Of a stretch of 64,000 bases of DNA, positions 34,471 to 45,115 are shown piece by piece (position 1 is the first letter of the stretch; the number at the start of each line of letters is the position of its first letter). The notes below the pieces were generated by a model. That model was not told where the DNA came from. It made no database searches and saw nothing but the letters and a program-made list of their open reading frames with translations. The position numbers were made by a program, and so were the translations under genes. The stretch comes from Rhodothermales bacterium (GTDB lineage Bacteria; Bacteroidota; Rhodothermia; Rhodothermales; JAHQVL01), in the NCBI GenBank assembly GCA_041391505.1, contig JAWKNW010000014.1, positions 62,001 through 126,000 of the forward strand, in the 5' to 3' direction.

Positions 34471-35376
34471 ATGGACAGATCCATGCAAGCGGACATTCCT
34501 TCGGTCGTCATCGTCGGTCATGCCGGCAGCGGCAAGACGACGCTCTGCCGCGCCCTCGTCGCCCGTTCGGGGCGGGCGGCTTTGCATTTCAGCGAGTTGC
34601 CGGCGGCCTCGATGCTCACACCCAACACCGAAGACGAACGGGTCGTGTACGACACGCTCCTGGGGCGGGGCGTCGCCACGCCGGACGCCATCGTGGTCGT
34701 TGTCGATGCGCTCCAGTTCCAGCAGCAGCTCTACCTCGTCTCCCAGGTCATCGACCTGCGGCTGCCCGTGGTGGTGGCGCTCACCATGCGGGACCGCGCC
34801 GCGCGCCTGGGCTCCGCCATCGAGCATACCCAGCTGGGCGGCCTGCTGGGCGTGGACGTGATCCCGGTCCACCCCGAGCAGGGTGAGGGGGTGGACGATC
34901 TGAAACGCGCCGTCGAGCAGGCGCTCGGCGCCGACCCGGCGGGCCGGCAGCTCCACTGGCGCCCCTCGATGGGGCTGGCGGATGCCTACAATCACCTCGA
35001 CCAGTCCTGGGTCCATAAACATCTCCACCTGCACACCGGCGCACGGCTCATCGAGGGGCTGCGGCTGATCTCTTCGCCCCGCGCCGTCGAGGACTATCTG
35101 GCCCACCCGGCGCATGGCGCGCTCGTGCGCACCCTCGAGGAGGTGCGGAGCCGGCTGGAGGCCCGCAAGGAGAACTGGACGCTGACCGAAGTGCTGCAGC
35201 GGCACAACTGGGCCGCGCAGGTCGCCGGCCAGGTGGTGACGAAGGTGGTGCCGGACCGGCTGTCGGATCGGCTGATGCTGCGCTTCCGCCGCGCGCCGGC
35301 GTGGATGGGATGGGCCTCGATCGGCCTGGCCGCCGTGCTGATGGCCTTCGTCGCGCTGTATTTTCTGCAACGCTAG
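34471..35376 (+). CDS. FeoB-like G domain protein with one C-terminal membrane anchor
   Basis: 301 residues from the ATG at 34471 (34483 is also possible). G1 loop GHAGSGKTT at 16-24; the order of motifs follows FeoB (FSELPAASMLTPNTEDERVVYDTLL, IVVVVDALQFQQQLYLVSQ, VVVALTMRDRAARLG, IPVHPEQGEGVDDL). The NxxD base-specificity motif is TMRD here, so nucleotide specificity may be relaxed. The ten-helix transporter of FeoB is missing; instead there is a single helix (WASIGLAAVLMAFVALYF). It is therefore not an iron pump but may be a regulatory or scavenging G protein. The domain is intact at both ends, which argues against simple truncation. Confidence 0.75.
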   Translation: MDRSMQADIPSVVIVGHAGSGKTTLCRALVARSGRAALHFSELPAASMLTPNTEDERVVYDTLLGRGVATPDAIVVVVDALQFQQQLYLVSQVIDLRLPVVVALTMRDRAARLGSAIEHTQLGGLLGVDVIPVHPEQGEGVDDLKRAVEQALGADPAGRQLHWRPSMGLADAYNHLDQSWVHKHLHLHTGARLIEGLRLISSPRAVEDYLAHPAHGALVRTLEEVRSRLEARKENWTLTEVLQRHNWAAQVAGQVVTKVVPDRLSDRLMLRFRRAPAWMGWASIGLAAVLMAFVALYFLQR

Positions 35377-35466
35377 CCCCGTCCTTGAAGCCCGACAAAA
35401 ACCACCCAATAGCCGGAAATTCGTCCTGGGCGTGATCGCGTGTAATCGGCCCGTCCGTTCTGGCGG

Positions 35467-35494
35467 TCCGGGCATCCGAACCAGGATGCCCGGA
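35467..35494. terminator. 11-bp hairpin between convergent genes
   Basis: TCCGGGCATCC at 35467-35477 and GGATGCCCGGA at 35484-35494 form a perfect stem with a 6-nt loop. It lies between the ends of the FeoB-like gene (plus) and the lipocalin-like gene (minus) and could end both transcripts, though neither side has a clear T-run. Confidence 0.6.
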
Positions 35495-35508
35495 CACTGA
35501 AAACCGGG

Positions 35509-35946
35509 TTATTCGCGTACGCGCCGATACACCTCTTCGAGGCGGAAGGTGCCGATCTGGCCTGAATGGTGCCACAGGTCGTCTTCCACCCGCCAGGTAA
35601 ACGGAATCCGCGTGCCGACGAGCGGCGCGCTCGTGTGGTACTCGATGATCTCGGTGTACCGGGTGCCGTCGATTTCGTAGCGGCCGCCGCCGGCGGTGAT
35701 TTCTTCGCCATCCTCGCTCTGCCGGCCGAAGGCAAAATGCGACGCCGTCAGGATCTTGATCTGCCGGCGGTTTCCGGGGAGCGACTCGCCCATCTTGAGG
35801 GGGTATTCGACGCGATCCGGGTGGATGATGGTCTGGGAGACCATCTCCCAGGTGCCTTCGAGCGGATGGCGGACGGGCTCAGACGATTGGGCGCCGGCGA
35901 CGCCGGCGATGCAGCCGAGCAGAAGGGCTAGGGCAATGCGTTTCAT
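35509..35946 (-). CDS. Exported lipocalin-like protein
   Basis: 145 residues from the ATG at 35944-35946, chosen because it begins a signal peptide (KRIALALLLGCIAGVAGAQ). The mature part begins PLEGTWEMVSQTI and consists of beta strands ending in GTFRLEEVYRRV, the pattern of lipocalin-like DUF proteins (W-x-hydrophobic start, arginine at the end). No catalytic residues are visible. Probably binds a small hydrophobic ligand in the periplasm. The 43 upstream codons are proline/arginine-rich and probably not translated. Confidence 0.7.
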   Translation of the reverse strand: MKRIALALLLGCIAGVAGAQSSEPVRHPLEGTWEMVSQTIIHPDRVEYPLKMGESLPGNRRQIKILTASHFAFGRQSEDGEEITAGGGRYEIDGTRYTEIIEYHTSAPLVGTRIPFTWRVEDDLWHHSGQIGTFRLEEVYRRVRE

Positions 35947-36123
35947 ATGGATCCTCTTCGAGGTGAACCTGTCGAGGTGCATGCGCAGCGCGGATGGCTT
36001 TCCCGTATGAGTACCCTGAACTGAATGCCTGGAAGCGCTTCCGGGGAGCGGCGTGTTTCCAGGCGTACGGTGCATGGCGCCTGCCGGCAGGGCGGAGATT
36101 GCATGGTAATCCTTTCGGGCGCG

Positions 36124-36930
36124 CTAGTCAACAGCGACGCCATCTCCGGCCTCGCGCAGCCGTTCGGGATAGGTCTCGCGGATCAGCGCCCGCGCGAGGA
36201 TCCGGGTAGGGTCGATGAGCGGCAAGCCGGCGGCGTGCGTGCCGGGGAGTGCCAGCGGCAGCTCGGTGCAGCCGAGGACGACCGCCTCCGCGCCGCGTTC
36301 CGCCAGCGCGGCGATGACGCCCTCCAGGTCGGCGCGGGCACGGGTACTCACCGGATTGCTGCAGGCCTTGATCCCGTACTCGGGGGCATAGATCGCGGCA
36401 TGCACCACGTTTTCCTGGATGGCTGCGGAAGGCAATACGGCCTCGATGCCGGCGCGATCCAGCGCGTCCCGATACAGGCCCAGCCGAAAAACCGAGGTGG
36501 TGGAGAGGACGCCGACGCGTTTCGGAGGGATCGGCCTGGAGGCGAGATGCCGCGCGGTCTCCTCGATCAGGTGCACGAGCCGGAGCCGGCTGCCGGCCTG
36601 CCGCAAGACGTCGAGCACGACATCGAATATGGGCGGAGAATGTGCCGAATTGCACGGGATGGCCGCCACGGTGACGCCGGCGCGCTCCAGCATCCCCGCG
36701 ATGCGCGCGATCGCGTACGCCGGGTTCTCCGCGATGGCCCCGATGACGTATTCGGTGCGATCGACGATGTCACCGGGGATCGAGAGCAGGGCCAGGGGGA
36801 GATGATCCTGATCCACCGCCGTTCGGGTTTCGTCGAACACCTTCCGCACCAGGTCGAGCCCCGCATACGGGCCCATCCCCCCGATGACGCCGATCATCGG
36901 GGGCGTTGCGGCGCGTTCCGATCCGTTCAT
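36124..36930 (-). CDS. Aspartate/glutamate racemase family protein
   Basis: 268 residues. Both catalytic cysteine motifs of the cofactor-independent racemases are present: AAIPCNSAH near residue 92 and VLGCTELPLAL near 222, with the N-terminal IGVIGGMGPYAGLDL. Length and motifs fit the aspartate racemase branch (about 230-250 residues) with a few extra N-terminal residues. Likely converts L- to D-Asp or a related amino or hydroxy acid. The start at 36930 is an ATG following a heptad-repeat spacer. Confidence 0.85.
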   Translation of the reverse strand: MNGSERAATPPMIGVIGGMGPYAGLDLVRKVFDETRTAVDQDHLPLALLSIPGDIVDRTEYVIGAIAENPAYAIARIAGMLERAGVTVAAIPCNSAHSPPIFDVVLDVLRQAGSRLRLVHLIEETARHLASRPIPPKRVGVLSTTSVFRLGLYRDALDRAGIEAVLPSAAIQENVVHAAIYAPEYGIKACSNPVSTRARADLEGVIAALAERGAEAVVLGCTELPLALPGTHAAGLPLIDPTRILARALIRETYPERLREAGDGVAVD

Positions 36931-36951
36931 TCCGGGTATGCTGTTTCGGCT

Positions 36952-37033
36952 GAATGGTTGAGGTTCAAGACTGCGTGTTCAAGGCTCAAGGCAGGGCGAC
37001 ATCGCCCATTGAACTCGAAGCCTCCATACCCTG
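36952..37033. repeat. Inverted heptad element before the racemase gene
   Basis: Left part GGTTGAG, GTTCAAG, ACTGCGT, GTTCAAG, GCTCAAG; core GCAGGGCGACATCGCCC; right part ATTGAAC, TCGAAGC. GGCGACATCGCC in the core is itself a small palindrome. Same family as 6744-6829. Confidence 0.6.
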
Positions 37034-37170
37034 TGGAGGAGTAACCAGAAAGATGGTCTGCACGAGCCCACGGCGCTTGCGACGGGGGAGTCGAAATGCC
37101 TGTCCGCGCGAACGCGGGGAGACCTCCCGCATCACGCCCATGGCCCCAACAGGCGTCTCACGGTGGTCCG

Positions 37171-37200
37171 GGAGGTCCCTCGCCTGTGCGAGAGACCTCC
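37171..37200 (-). terminator. Hairpin after the Gfo/Idh/MocA gene
   Basis: GGAGGTC-C-CTCGC and GCGAG-A-GACCTCC pair around a CTGT loop at 37171-37200, 15 bases past the minus-strand stop at 37215. No T-run on the minus strand, so termination strength is uncertain. A weaker copy (GGAGACCTCCC) lies at about 37117-37128. Confidence 0.5.
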
Positions 37201-37214
37201 GCGTGTTCGGCGGG

Positions 37215-38618
37215 TCAGCCCGTGATCTTCATGGCTTTGGGGTCCCACACGTACGGTTTGTGATTGACGTAGCTCATGTTGGCCAGCAGGGTTGGCGCGG
37301 CGGCGCGGAAGCCGAAGGTGGCGTCTTCGAACACGGGCCGGCCGTTGCGGATCGAATCGAAGAAGTACGTGAAATGATCGAACCGGTCGTCGTAGCCGCG
37401 CGGCGCGTTGAACGTCATCTCGGAGTTCAGGGGCGGACCGACGGGCTCGACGTAGTTTTTGCGCAGCTCGGCTTCCAGCAGTTTTTGCTGGGCGTTTGAG
37501 AAGGTCCGCGCCGAGTTGTAGCCGGTCATGAGGTTGCTGATCGACTCCTTCGCTCGCGCGTTGCGCTCCACCGTGACGCTCGAACCGCCGACGGTGATAA
37601 CGCCCTCGTCGCCGATGAACTTGAAATGGAAACCGCCGCCCTGGCCGTCGACGAAGTTCGTCTGCAGGGACATGTTGAAGGCGGGATGCATCTCGGTTTC
37701 GGGGTAGGCGAACAGGCTGAGGAGCACGTCCGGCACGTCGCGCCCGTCCTTCCAGAACCGCAGGCCGCCCTGGGCGACGATGTCCGTCGGCCCGATGGCG
37801 TCGAGGGTGCGGTGGATGCCCGTGAAGAGGTGGACGTACAGGTCGCCGGCGGTCGCCGTGCCGTAGTCCCAGTAGTTGCGCCAGCGGAAGAAGCGCTTGG
37901 CGTCGAACGGCCGCTTCGGCGCGCTACCGAGGAACCGGTCCCAATCGACCGTCTCCTCGCTGGCGTCGGTCGGGATCGAATACTGCCACGCGCCGGTCGC
38001 CGAGTTGCGATTCGTGATGGCCTCGATCATGTTGAGCGTGCCGATCGCGCCCTCCTTGTAGAGTTCGTGCGCCTTGGCGTAGAGGATGGAGCTGGCATAC
38101 TGGCTGCCGACCTGGAAGACCTTGCCGGTTTCTTTCTGCACCTGGATGAGGCCGAGTCCCTCTTCCACTTGGTGGACCATCGGTTTTTCGCAGTAGACGG
38201 CCTTGCCGGCGCGCAGCGCATCCTTGGCGATCGGGACGTGCCAGTGGTCGGGCGTGCAGATCAGCACCGCGTCGACGTCGGTGCGGGCCAGGATCTCGCG
38301 GTAGTCGACGTACGTGTCGATGTGGTTGCCGTAGACTTCCTTCACGTGGATGCGCCGGCCCTCGTAGAGGTCCGCCGCGGCCACGAGTTCGACGCCGGGC
38401 ACCTGGAGCGCGGTGTCGGTGTCGATAAAGCCGATGATGCCCATCCCGATGGTGGCGATGCGGACGGTATCGTTTGGCGAAATGCGGGAGTGATCGGGCA
38501 TGCGGAGCGTTTCCGCTACGGCGCCCTGGAGCATGGGCGCCAGGCTGCCGGAAAGCGCCGAGGTGGCGGCGACTTTCTTGAGAAATGCCCGGCGTGAGTC
38601 GCGTGGGTGAGTAGGCAT
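37215..38618 (-). CDS. Tat-exported Gfo/Idh/MocA-family oxidoreductase (first of three)
   Basis: 467 residues from the ATG at 38616-38618, which gives a twin-arginine signal (SRRAFLKKVAATSALSG). The Rossmann domain reads IATIGMGIIGFIDTDTAL with a shifted glycine pattern, followed by ICTPDHWHVPIAKDALRAGKAVYCEKP (catalytic Lys in EKP). The C-terminal domain holds GDLYVHLFTGIHRTLDAIG and TYFFDSIRNGRPVFED. It probably oxidises a sugar or glycoside in the periplasm using bound NAD(P). A perfect palindrome lies 64-77 bp upstream, shared with the divergent P1 peptidase gene. Confidence 0.85.
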   Translation of the reverse strand: MPTHPRDSRRAFLKKVAATSALSGSLAPMLQGAVAETLRMPDHSRISPNDTVRIATIGMGIIGFIDTDTALQVPGVELVAAADLYEGRRIHVKEVYGNHIDTYVDYREILARTDVDAVLICTPDHWHVPIAKDALRAGKAVYCEKPMVHQVEEGLGLIQVQKETGKVFQVGSQYASSILYAKAHELYKEGAIGTLNMIEAITNRNSATGAWQYSIPTDASEETVDWDRFLGSAPKRPFDAKRFFRWRNYWDYGTATAGDLYVHLFTGIHRTLDAIGPTDIVAQGGLRFWKDGRDVPDVLLSLFAYPETEMHPAFNMSLQTNFVDGQGGGFHFKFIGDEGVITVGGSSVTVERNARAKESISNLMTGYNSARTFSNAQQKLLEAELRKNYVEPVGPPLNSEMTFNAPRGYDDRFDHFTYFFDSIRNGRPVFEDATFGFRAAAPTLLANMSYVNHKPYVWDPKAMKITG

Positions 38619-38681
38619 AGTGGCTGGCTGGATGAGAACGTAAAGGATGTCGAGGTCGGTACGACGTGCCACCGACGCTCG

Positions 38682-38695
38682 AAAATACGTATTTT
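38682..38695. promoter_or_regulatory. AAAATACGTATTTT palindrome in a divergent promoter region
   Basis: A perfect 14-bp AT-rich palindrome in the 108-bp spacer between the minus-strand oxidoreductase and the plus-strand P1 peptidase. On the minus strand TATTTTCG resembles the -7 box TAnnTTTG of Bacteroidota promoters with one mismatch. It may be a promoter element, an operator or both. Confidence 0.45.
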
Positions 38696-38726
38696 TGTTG
38701 GTGCCACCCAACCGCTATCGAATACG

Positions 38727-39884
38727 ATGCCCATCAACCTGTTTCTGGCCGCCCAACTGGCGGCGCTCTTCGCACTCGGCGTCACCGGACATGCCGCCGG
38801 CCAGGACCGGGGCGAGCATCCCGGCTCATCCCCGAGACCGCGGGCGCGCGAGGCCGGCGTCGCGCCCGGCATTCTGCAGCCCGGGCCGTTGAACGCCATC
38901 ACCGATGTGGCCGGCGTGCGGGTGGGGCATCTGACGCTGACGGGCGAGGGGGTGCAGACCGGGGCGACCGCCGTCCTGCCGCACGCGGGCAATCTGTATC
39001 AGGACAAGGTGCCGGCCGGGGTCGTGATCGGAAATGGCTACGGGAAACTGATGGGCATCAGCCAGATCCAGGAACTCGGCGAGATCGAGACGCCCATCGT
39101 GCTGACCAACACCCTGTCCGTGCCGCAGGGGGCGGAGGCCGTGCTGGACTGGACGCTCGAGCAGCCGGGGAACGAGGAGGTGCGGTCGGTCAATGCCGTC
39201 GTCGGCGAGACGAACGACGGCTTTCTGAACGACATCCGCCGGCGCGCCCTGCGGGCCGGGGCCATCCGCGAGGCGATCGACGGCGCGGCGACGGGGGCCG
39301 TGCCGGAGGGCAACGTGGGCGCCGGCGCCGGGACCGTAGCTTTCGGGTGGAAGGGAGGTATCGGCACGAGTTCGCGCCGGCTGCCGGACGGGCTCGGCGG
39401 CTACACGGTCGGCGTGCTCGTCCAGTCGAATTACGGTGGGATCCTCCAGATCATGGGGGTGCCCGTGGGTGAGCGTCTGGGGCAATATTTCCTCAAGGAG
39501 GCGCTCGATCGGGGCGACGCCGACGGGTCGATCATGATCGTGGTAGCCACCGATGCGCCGCTGTCGGATCGCAACCTGACGCGGCTGGCGCGGCGGGCGC
39601 TGTTCGGCGTGGCCCGAACCGGGTCGCCGATGACGAATGGGTCCGGCGATTACGTGATCGCGTTCTCGACGGCGGAATCGGTCCGCCGCACGCCGGCCCG
39701 GCGGTCCGCGCCGGCGCTGTATGAAGAGCTGGGCAACGACCAGATATCGCCGCTCTTCGAAGCGGTGGTCGAGGCGACGGAGGAGGCCATCTACAATTCG
39801 CTGTTCAAGGCCGAGACCGTGACCGGCCACCGCGGGACGGTCGAGGCGCTGCCGCTGGATCGGGTGCTGGAGATGCTGCGGTGA
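38727..39884 (+). CDS. P1-family (S58) peptidase, DmpA-like aminopeptidase/esterase
   Basis: 385 residues from the ATG at 38727, with a signal-like N-terminus (FLAAQLAALFALGVTGHAAGQ). The family core begins PGPLNAITDVAGVRVGHLTL and includes VLTNTLSVPQGAEAVLDW, GAGAGTVAFGWKGGIG and the self-cleavage site MTNGSGDYVIAFST, where the Gly-Ser bond is cut to free the nucleophilic Ser. Likely an exported aminopeptidase or amidase acting on small peptides or beta-peptides. The plus-strand downstream region is a repeat array. Confidence 0.9.
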   Translation: MPINLFLAAQLAALFALGVTGHAAGQDRGEHPGSSPRPRAREAGVAPGILQPGPLNAITDVAGVRVGHLTLTGEGVQTGATAVLPHAGNLYQDKVPAGVVIGNGYGKLMGISQIQELGEIETPIVLTNTLSVPQGAEAVLDWTLEQPGNEEVRSVNAVVGETNDGFLNDIRRRALRAGAIREAIDGAATGAVPEGNVGAGAGTVAFGWKGGIGTSSRRLPDGLGGYTVGVLVQSNYGGILQIMGVPVGERLGQYFLKEALDRGDADGSIMIVVATDAPLSDRNLTRLARRALFGVARTGSPMTNGSGDYVIAFSTAESVRRTPARRSAPALYEELGNDQISPLFEAVVEATEEAIYNSLFKAETVTGHRGTVEALPLDRVLEMLR

Positions 39885-39887
39885 AGC

Positions 39888-40147
39888 GTGAGCGCGCTTC
39901 GCGGGCGGGCAATGCATCCTTCGGATGGGGCATGAGCGCGCTTCGCGCGCGGTCAGTGCATCCTGCGGATGGGGCATGAGCGCGCTTCGCGGGCGGTCAG
40001 TGCATCCTTCGGATGGGGCATATGCGCGCTTCGCGCGCGGTCACTGGTCATTGGGAACCTGTCTGGGGGAGCGCGTTCGACCGATGACCGATGACCGATG
40101 ACCGATGACCGATGACCGATGACCGATGACCGATGACCGATGACCGA
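39888..40147. repeat. 44-bp hairpin units plus (CCGATGA)9 heptad array
   Basis: Three 44-bp units start at 39888, 39932 and 39976. Each holds AGCGCGCTTCGCG(C/G)GC and GCATCCTTCGGATGGGGC-type hairpins with TTCG-like turns. Then GGTCACTGGTCATTGGGAACCTGTCTGG, a core ending GCGCGTTCGA, and nine exact copies of CCGATGA at 40081-40143 plus a partial one. The right array is the inverse of GGTCATC/GGTCATT units on the left, so the whole can fold back. The core is shared with the array at 51581-51917. Confidence 0.85.
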
Positions 40148-40313
40148 GCTTGAACTTTGCGCTAAACTCGCCGGCTCGGCCCTGCGGCGAAACCCGTTCG
40201 AGGGGCGCCGCGTTGATTTGCACTTCCAGGTTCAGTAGCTTGGCGCGCCTGCCGAACGCACCGGCCGAACGCATCGGTGGCATTCGGGTCTTGCGGCATG
40301 CTGATGGATCCCT

Positions 40314-40384
40314 TGCCCGGTCGTCTAATGGCAGGACAGCGGCCTTTGGAGCCGTATGTGGAGGTTCGAATCCTCCCCGGGCAA
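40314..40384 (+). tRNA. tRNA-Gln (anticodon UUG)
   Basis: Acceptor stem TGCCCGG (40314-40320) pairs with CCGGGCA (40377-40383), discriminator A at 40384. T8, D-arm GTC...GAC, anticodon stem GCGGC/GCCGT around the loop CTTTGGA (anticodon TTG), four-base variable region, and T-arm GGAGG-TTCGAAT-CCTCC are all present. CCA is not encoded. It reads CAA codons for glutamine. It sits 167 bp before prs on the same strand. Confidence 0.93.
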
Positions 40385-40550
40385 CACCGCGCCGACGATA
40401 GCAGCACCGACTTCGCGGTTATCACTCCGATGTCTGCTCGCCCCGAGGAGACACGCGTGCGCCATCACGCACACGCCCATCGTACGCAGGCCTTGCCGAG
40501 CACCCGGCATCAGGGCCTGCGGTTTCTTTATTAAGCGTCAATCAGGGCAC

Positions 40551-41498
40551 ATGCTAACGTCGTTCAGGGGCCATCCGATCACGCTGTTTGCGGGGCGGTC
40601 CAATCCTATGCTGGCCGAGCGTATCGCGGAAGCGTACGGTCAGAACCTGGGTAATCTGATTATCAAGAAGTTTTCCGACGGAGAGATCTATTGCCGCTAC
40701 GACGAGTCGATTCGCGGCACGGATCTGTTCATCATCCAGAGCACATGTCCGCCCGGCGACAACTGGATCGAGCTGCTCCTGCTGATCGATGCCGCCAAGC
40801 GGGCCTCGGCGGCGCGGATCACGGCGGTTATCCCGTACTTCGGCTATGCGCGGCAGGAGCGCAAGGATCAGCCTCGCGTCTCGATCGCGGCCAAGATGAT
40901 GGCCAACATGCTGACCGTCGCCGGCGTCGACCGCATTCTGACCATGGATTTGCATGCACCGCAAATTCAGGGATTTTTCGACTTGCCGGTGGATCATTTA
41001 TATGGGTCTGCTGTTTTTACGGACTATTTTCAGGCCCTCAACCTGACCAATCTGGTCGTGGTCGCGCCCGATATCGGTGCCCTCAAGATGGCCCGCGCCT
41101 ATGCCAAGCGGCTCGGGGCGGATCTTGCGGTGATCGACAAGCGGCGGCCCCGCCAGAACGAAGCCGAGGCGATGAACATCATCGGCGAGGTCGAGGGGAA
41201 AAACGTGCTGATCATGGACGACATCGTCGACACGGCCGGCACGTTGACCAGCGCCGCCCAGGCGCTCCGCAATGCGGGTGCGCTGGAGATCATGGCCGCC
41301 TGTACGCATCCGTTGCTGTCCGGGCCGGCCTACGATCGGATCGAGTCGTCCGCGCTGACGCGGCTGGTGGTGACGGATTCGATTCCGTTGCCGCGGCCAT
41401 CCCCGCGTATCGAGGTGGTCAGCGTGGCCGGCATTTTCGCCGATGCGATCCGTCGCATTTACACGGACGAGTCGGTATCTACGCTTTTTTTGCCCTAA
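40551..41498 (+). CDS. prs: Ribose-phosphate pyrophosphokinase
   Basis: 315 residues from the ATG at 40551, the normal length for PRPP synthase. Visible: FAGRSNPMLAERIAEA, FSDGEIYCRYDESIRG, the ATP-binding PYFGYARQERKD, Mg site TMDLHAPQIQGFF, and the PRPP loop VLIMDDIVDTAGTLTSAA. Makes PRPP from ribose 5-phosphate and ATP for nucleotide, His and Trp synthesis. First gene of prs-rplY-pth, a common bacterial order. The upstream frame extension overlaps the tRNA and was rejected. Confidence 0.95.
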   Translation: MLTSFRGHPITLFAGRSNPMLAERIAEAYGQNLGNLIIKKFSDGEIYCRYDESIRGTDLFIIQSTCPPGDNWIELLLLIDAAKRASAARITAVIPYFGYARQERKDQPRVSIAAKMMANMLTVAGVDRILTMDLHAPQIQGFFDLPVDHLYGSAVFTDYFQALNLTNLVVVAPDIGALKMARAYAKRLGADLAVIDKRRPRQNEAEAMNIIGEVEGKNVLIMDDIVDTAGTLTSAAQALRNAGALEIMAACTHPLLSGPAYDRIESSALTRLVVTDSIPLPRPSPRIEVVSVAGIFADAIRRIYTDESVSTLFLP

Positions 41499-41566
41499 AC
41501 ACGTAACCGAGGCCGCGACGCGAGCGGTACCGGCGGCTGCGCCGGCGCTTGTGCGGTATCCAAGCC

Positions 41567-42166
41567 ATGGAATTTAGAACGATCGAAGCCTCGCCGCGCG
41601 GGGTTGGTAAAAAGGCCGTACGGCAGATCCGGCGCGAAGGCAACGTACCCTGCGTGCTGTACGGCCACAACGTCGAACCTCAGACGTTCAGCATGCCGGC
41701 GTTCGGCCTGTTCCAGCTCGTCCGCTCCGAAGAAACGCACCTCGTCAAGATCGACCTGGGCGGCAAGAGCTGGGAGTGCATCCTGAAGGAGATCATCTAT
41801 CACCCGGTGTCTGACGAGCCGATCCACGCGGATTTCCAGGTGCTCCAGCGCGGCGAAAAGATCACCGTCCAGGTGCCGATCCGGTTCATCGGCACGCCGA
41901 AGGGCCAGATGGACGGCGGCGTCACGCAGCACGTGCTCAACGAGCTCGAAATCAGCTGCCTGCCCAAGGACATCCCGGGCCACATCGACATCGATGTCGC
42001 CGGGCTGACGATGGGGCAGTCGATCCATATCCGCGATCTGAACGTGGAAAACATCGAGTTCGTCGGGGTGCCGAGCCAGACCATCATCGCGATCCTGGCG
42101 CCGCGCGTGGCGACCGATGCCGGCGAAGGCGAAGCCGCTCCTGCGGCGGAAGCCGACGCTGAGTGA
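41567..42166 (+). CDS. rplY: 50S ribosomal protein L25/general stress protein Ctc
   Basis: 199 residues from the ATG at 41567 (an earlier ATG at 41549 adds six residues not typical of the family). The N-terminal 5S-rRNA-binding domain reads EFRTIEASPRGVGKKAVRQIRREG and VPCVLYGHNVEP; the C-terminal TL5 domain has VPIRFIGTPKGQMDGGVTQH and a tail rich in Ala and Glu. Length fits the long CTC/TL5 form. Between prs and pth, the usual context. Confidence 0.92.
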   Translation: MEFRTIEASPRGVGKKAVRQIRREGNVPCVLYGHNVEPQTFSMPAFGLFQLVRSEETHLVKIDLGGKSWECILKEIIYHPVSDEPIHADFQVLQRGEKITVQVPIRFIGTPKGQMDGGVTQHVLNELEISCLPKDIPGHIDIDVAGLTMGQSIHIRDLNVENIEFVGVPSQTIIAILAPRVATDAGEGEAAPAAEADAE

Positions 42167-42234
42167 TCGATTGATCCCTCATCGTCGAGCCATCGCACGC
42201 CGTCCTCGGCGCGCCGGCTCGATCGGGGAACGGC

Positions 42235-42828
42235 ATGGCTCGCTCGAAACGCCTCATCATCGGCCTCGGTAACCCGGGTGCCGAATACGCCGATACCCGG
42301 CACAACGTGGGTTTCATGGTCGTCGATGCCCTCGCAGCCTCGACCAAGACAACGCTCTCGATGGAGGCTGGTCCTGTCCTGATGGGATGGACCAGCCTCC
42401 GCGGCTTTTCTGTAGGCTTCGCCAAACCACTCACGTACATGAACCGGAGCGGCGGCGCGGTGAAGGGGCTCCTCAAGCGCCACCAGCTCGCGCCGGCCGA
42501 TATGCTGGTCATTGTGGACGACATCCATCTCGATATGGGCGCGGTAAGAATCCGCCAGAAAGGGTCGTCGGGAGGACACAATGGAGTGCAGGATATTATA
42601 GATAGCCTCCAGACCACCGATTTCCCTAGGATCCGCATTGGTATTGGCAATGATTTTCCCCCGGGCAGGCAGGCCGATTATGTGTTATCGCCCTTCGCCG
42701 GAAGCGAACGGCCCGCGATCGAAGAAGCCGTACGCATCGCACACGATGCGGCGCGGGTTTTTGTCACCGACGGCATTGTGACCGTGATGAACAGATTTAA
42801 TAGTCGATCCAGCGCGGAACGCGGGTGA
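42235..42828 (+). CDS. pth: Peptidyl-tRNA hydrolase
   Basis: 197 residues. Signature residues are present: LIIGLGNPGAEYADTRHNVGFMVVDAL (catalytic His in TRHNVG), FAKPLTYMNRSGGAV, VDDIHLDMG and SSGGHNGVQDIIDSL. Frees tRNA from stalled peptidyl-tRNA. Starts 68 bp after rplY. A weak terminator follows. Confidence 0.95.
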   Translation: MARSKRLIIGLGNPGAEYADTRHNVGFMVVDALAASTKTTLSMEAGPVLMGWTSLRGFSVGFAKPLTYMNRSGGAVKGLLKRHQLAPADMLVIVDDIHLDMGAVRIRQKGSSGGHNGVQDIIDSLQTTDFPRIRIGIGNDFPPGRQADYVLSPFAGSERPAIEEAVRIAHDAARVFVTDGIVTVMNRFNSRSSAERG

Positions 42829-42850
42829 AGTTGCGAAAACAATATGCCAT

Positions 42851-42873
42851 AAGCGTTGTAAAAGCGCTTTTTT
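42851..42873 (+). terminator. Weak Rho-independent terminator after pth
   Basis: AAGCG (42851-42855) pairs with CGCTT (42865-42869) across a 9-nt loop and is followed by a run of six T. The short stem makes it a weak candidate, but its location 23 bp after the pth stop is right. Confidence 0.5.
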
Positions 42874-42963
42874 GTGCCTGAAAGCCCTATCGGGAATGTC
42901 CGACCATATGGTCTCGTATGGCGGCTCGCTGACGCATAGTTAAGGTTGATTCTGGTTTTTTTT

Positions 42964-45048
<2,085 letters not shown>

Positions 45049-45072
45049 CCCTTCCGGGTCTGGACAGGCTAT

Positions 45073-45115
45073 GAGGTCCGATGCATGTTCATTCATGGGT
45101 CGGACCTCTTTTTTT
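45073..45115 (+). terminator. Rho-independent terminator after hppA
   Basis: GAGGTCCGA at 45073-45081 pairs with TCGGACCTC at 45100-45108 and is followed by seven T. The loop is 18 nt and contains the partially palindromic ATGCATG. It ends the hppA transcript 25 bp after its stop. Confidence 0.85.

Noticed and set aside
39888..40147. CRISPR array
   Set aside because: Units are 44 bp with almost no unique spacers, followed by contiguous 7-bp units; no cas genes are in the window.
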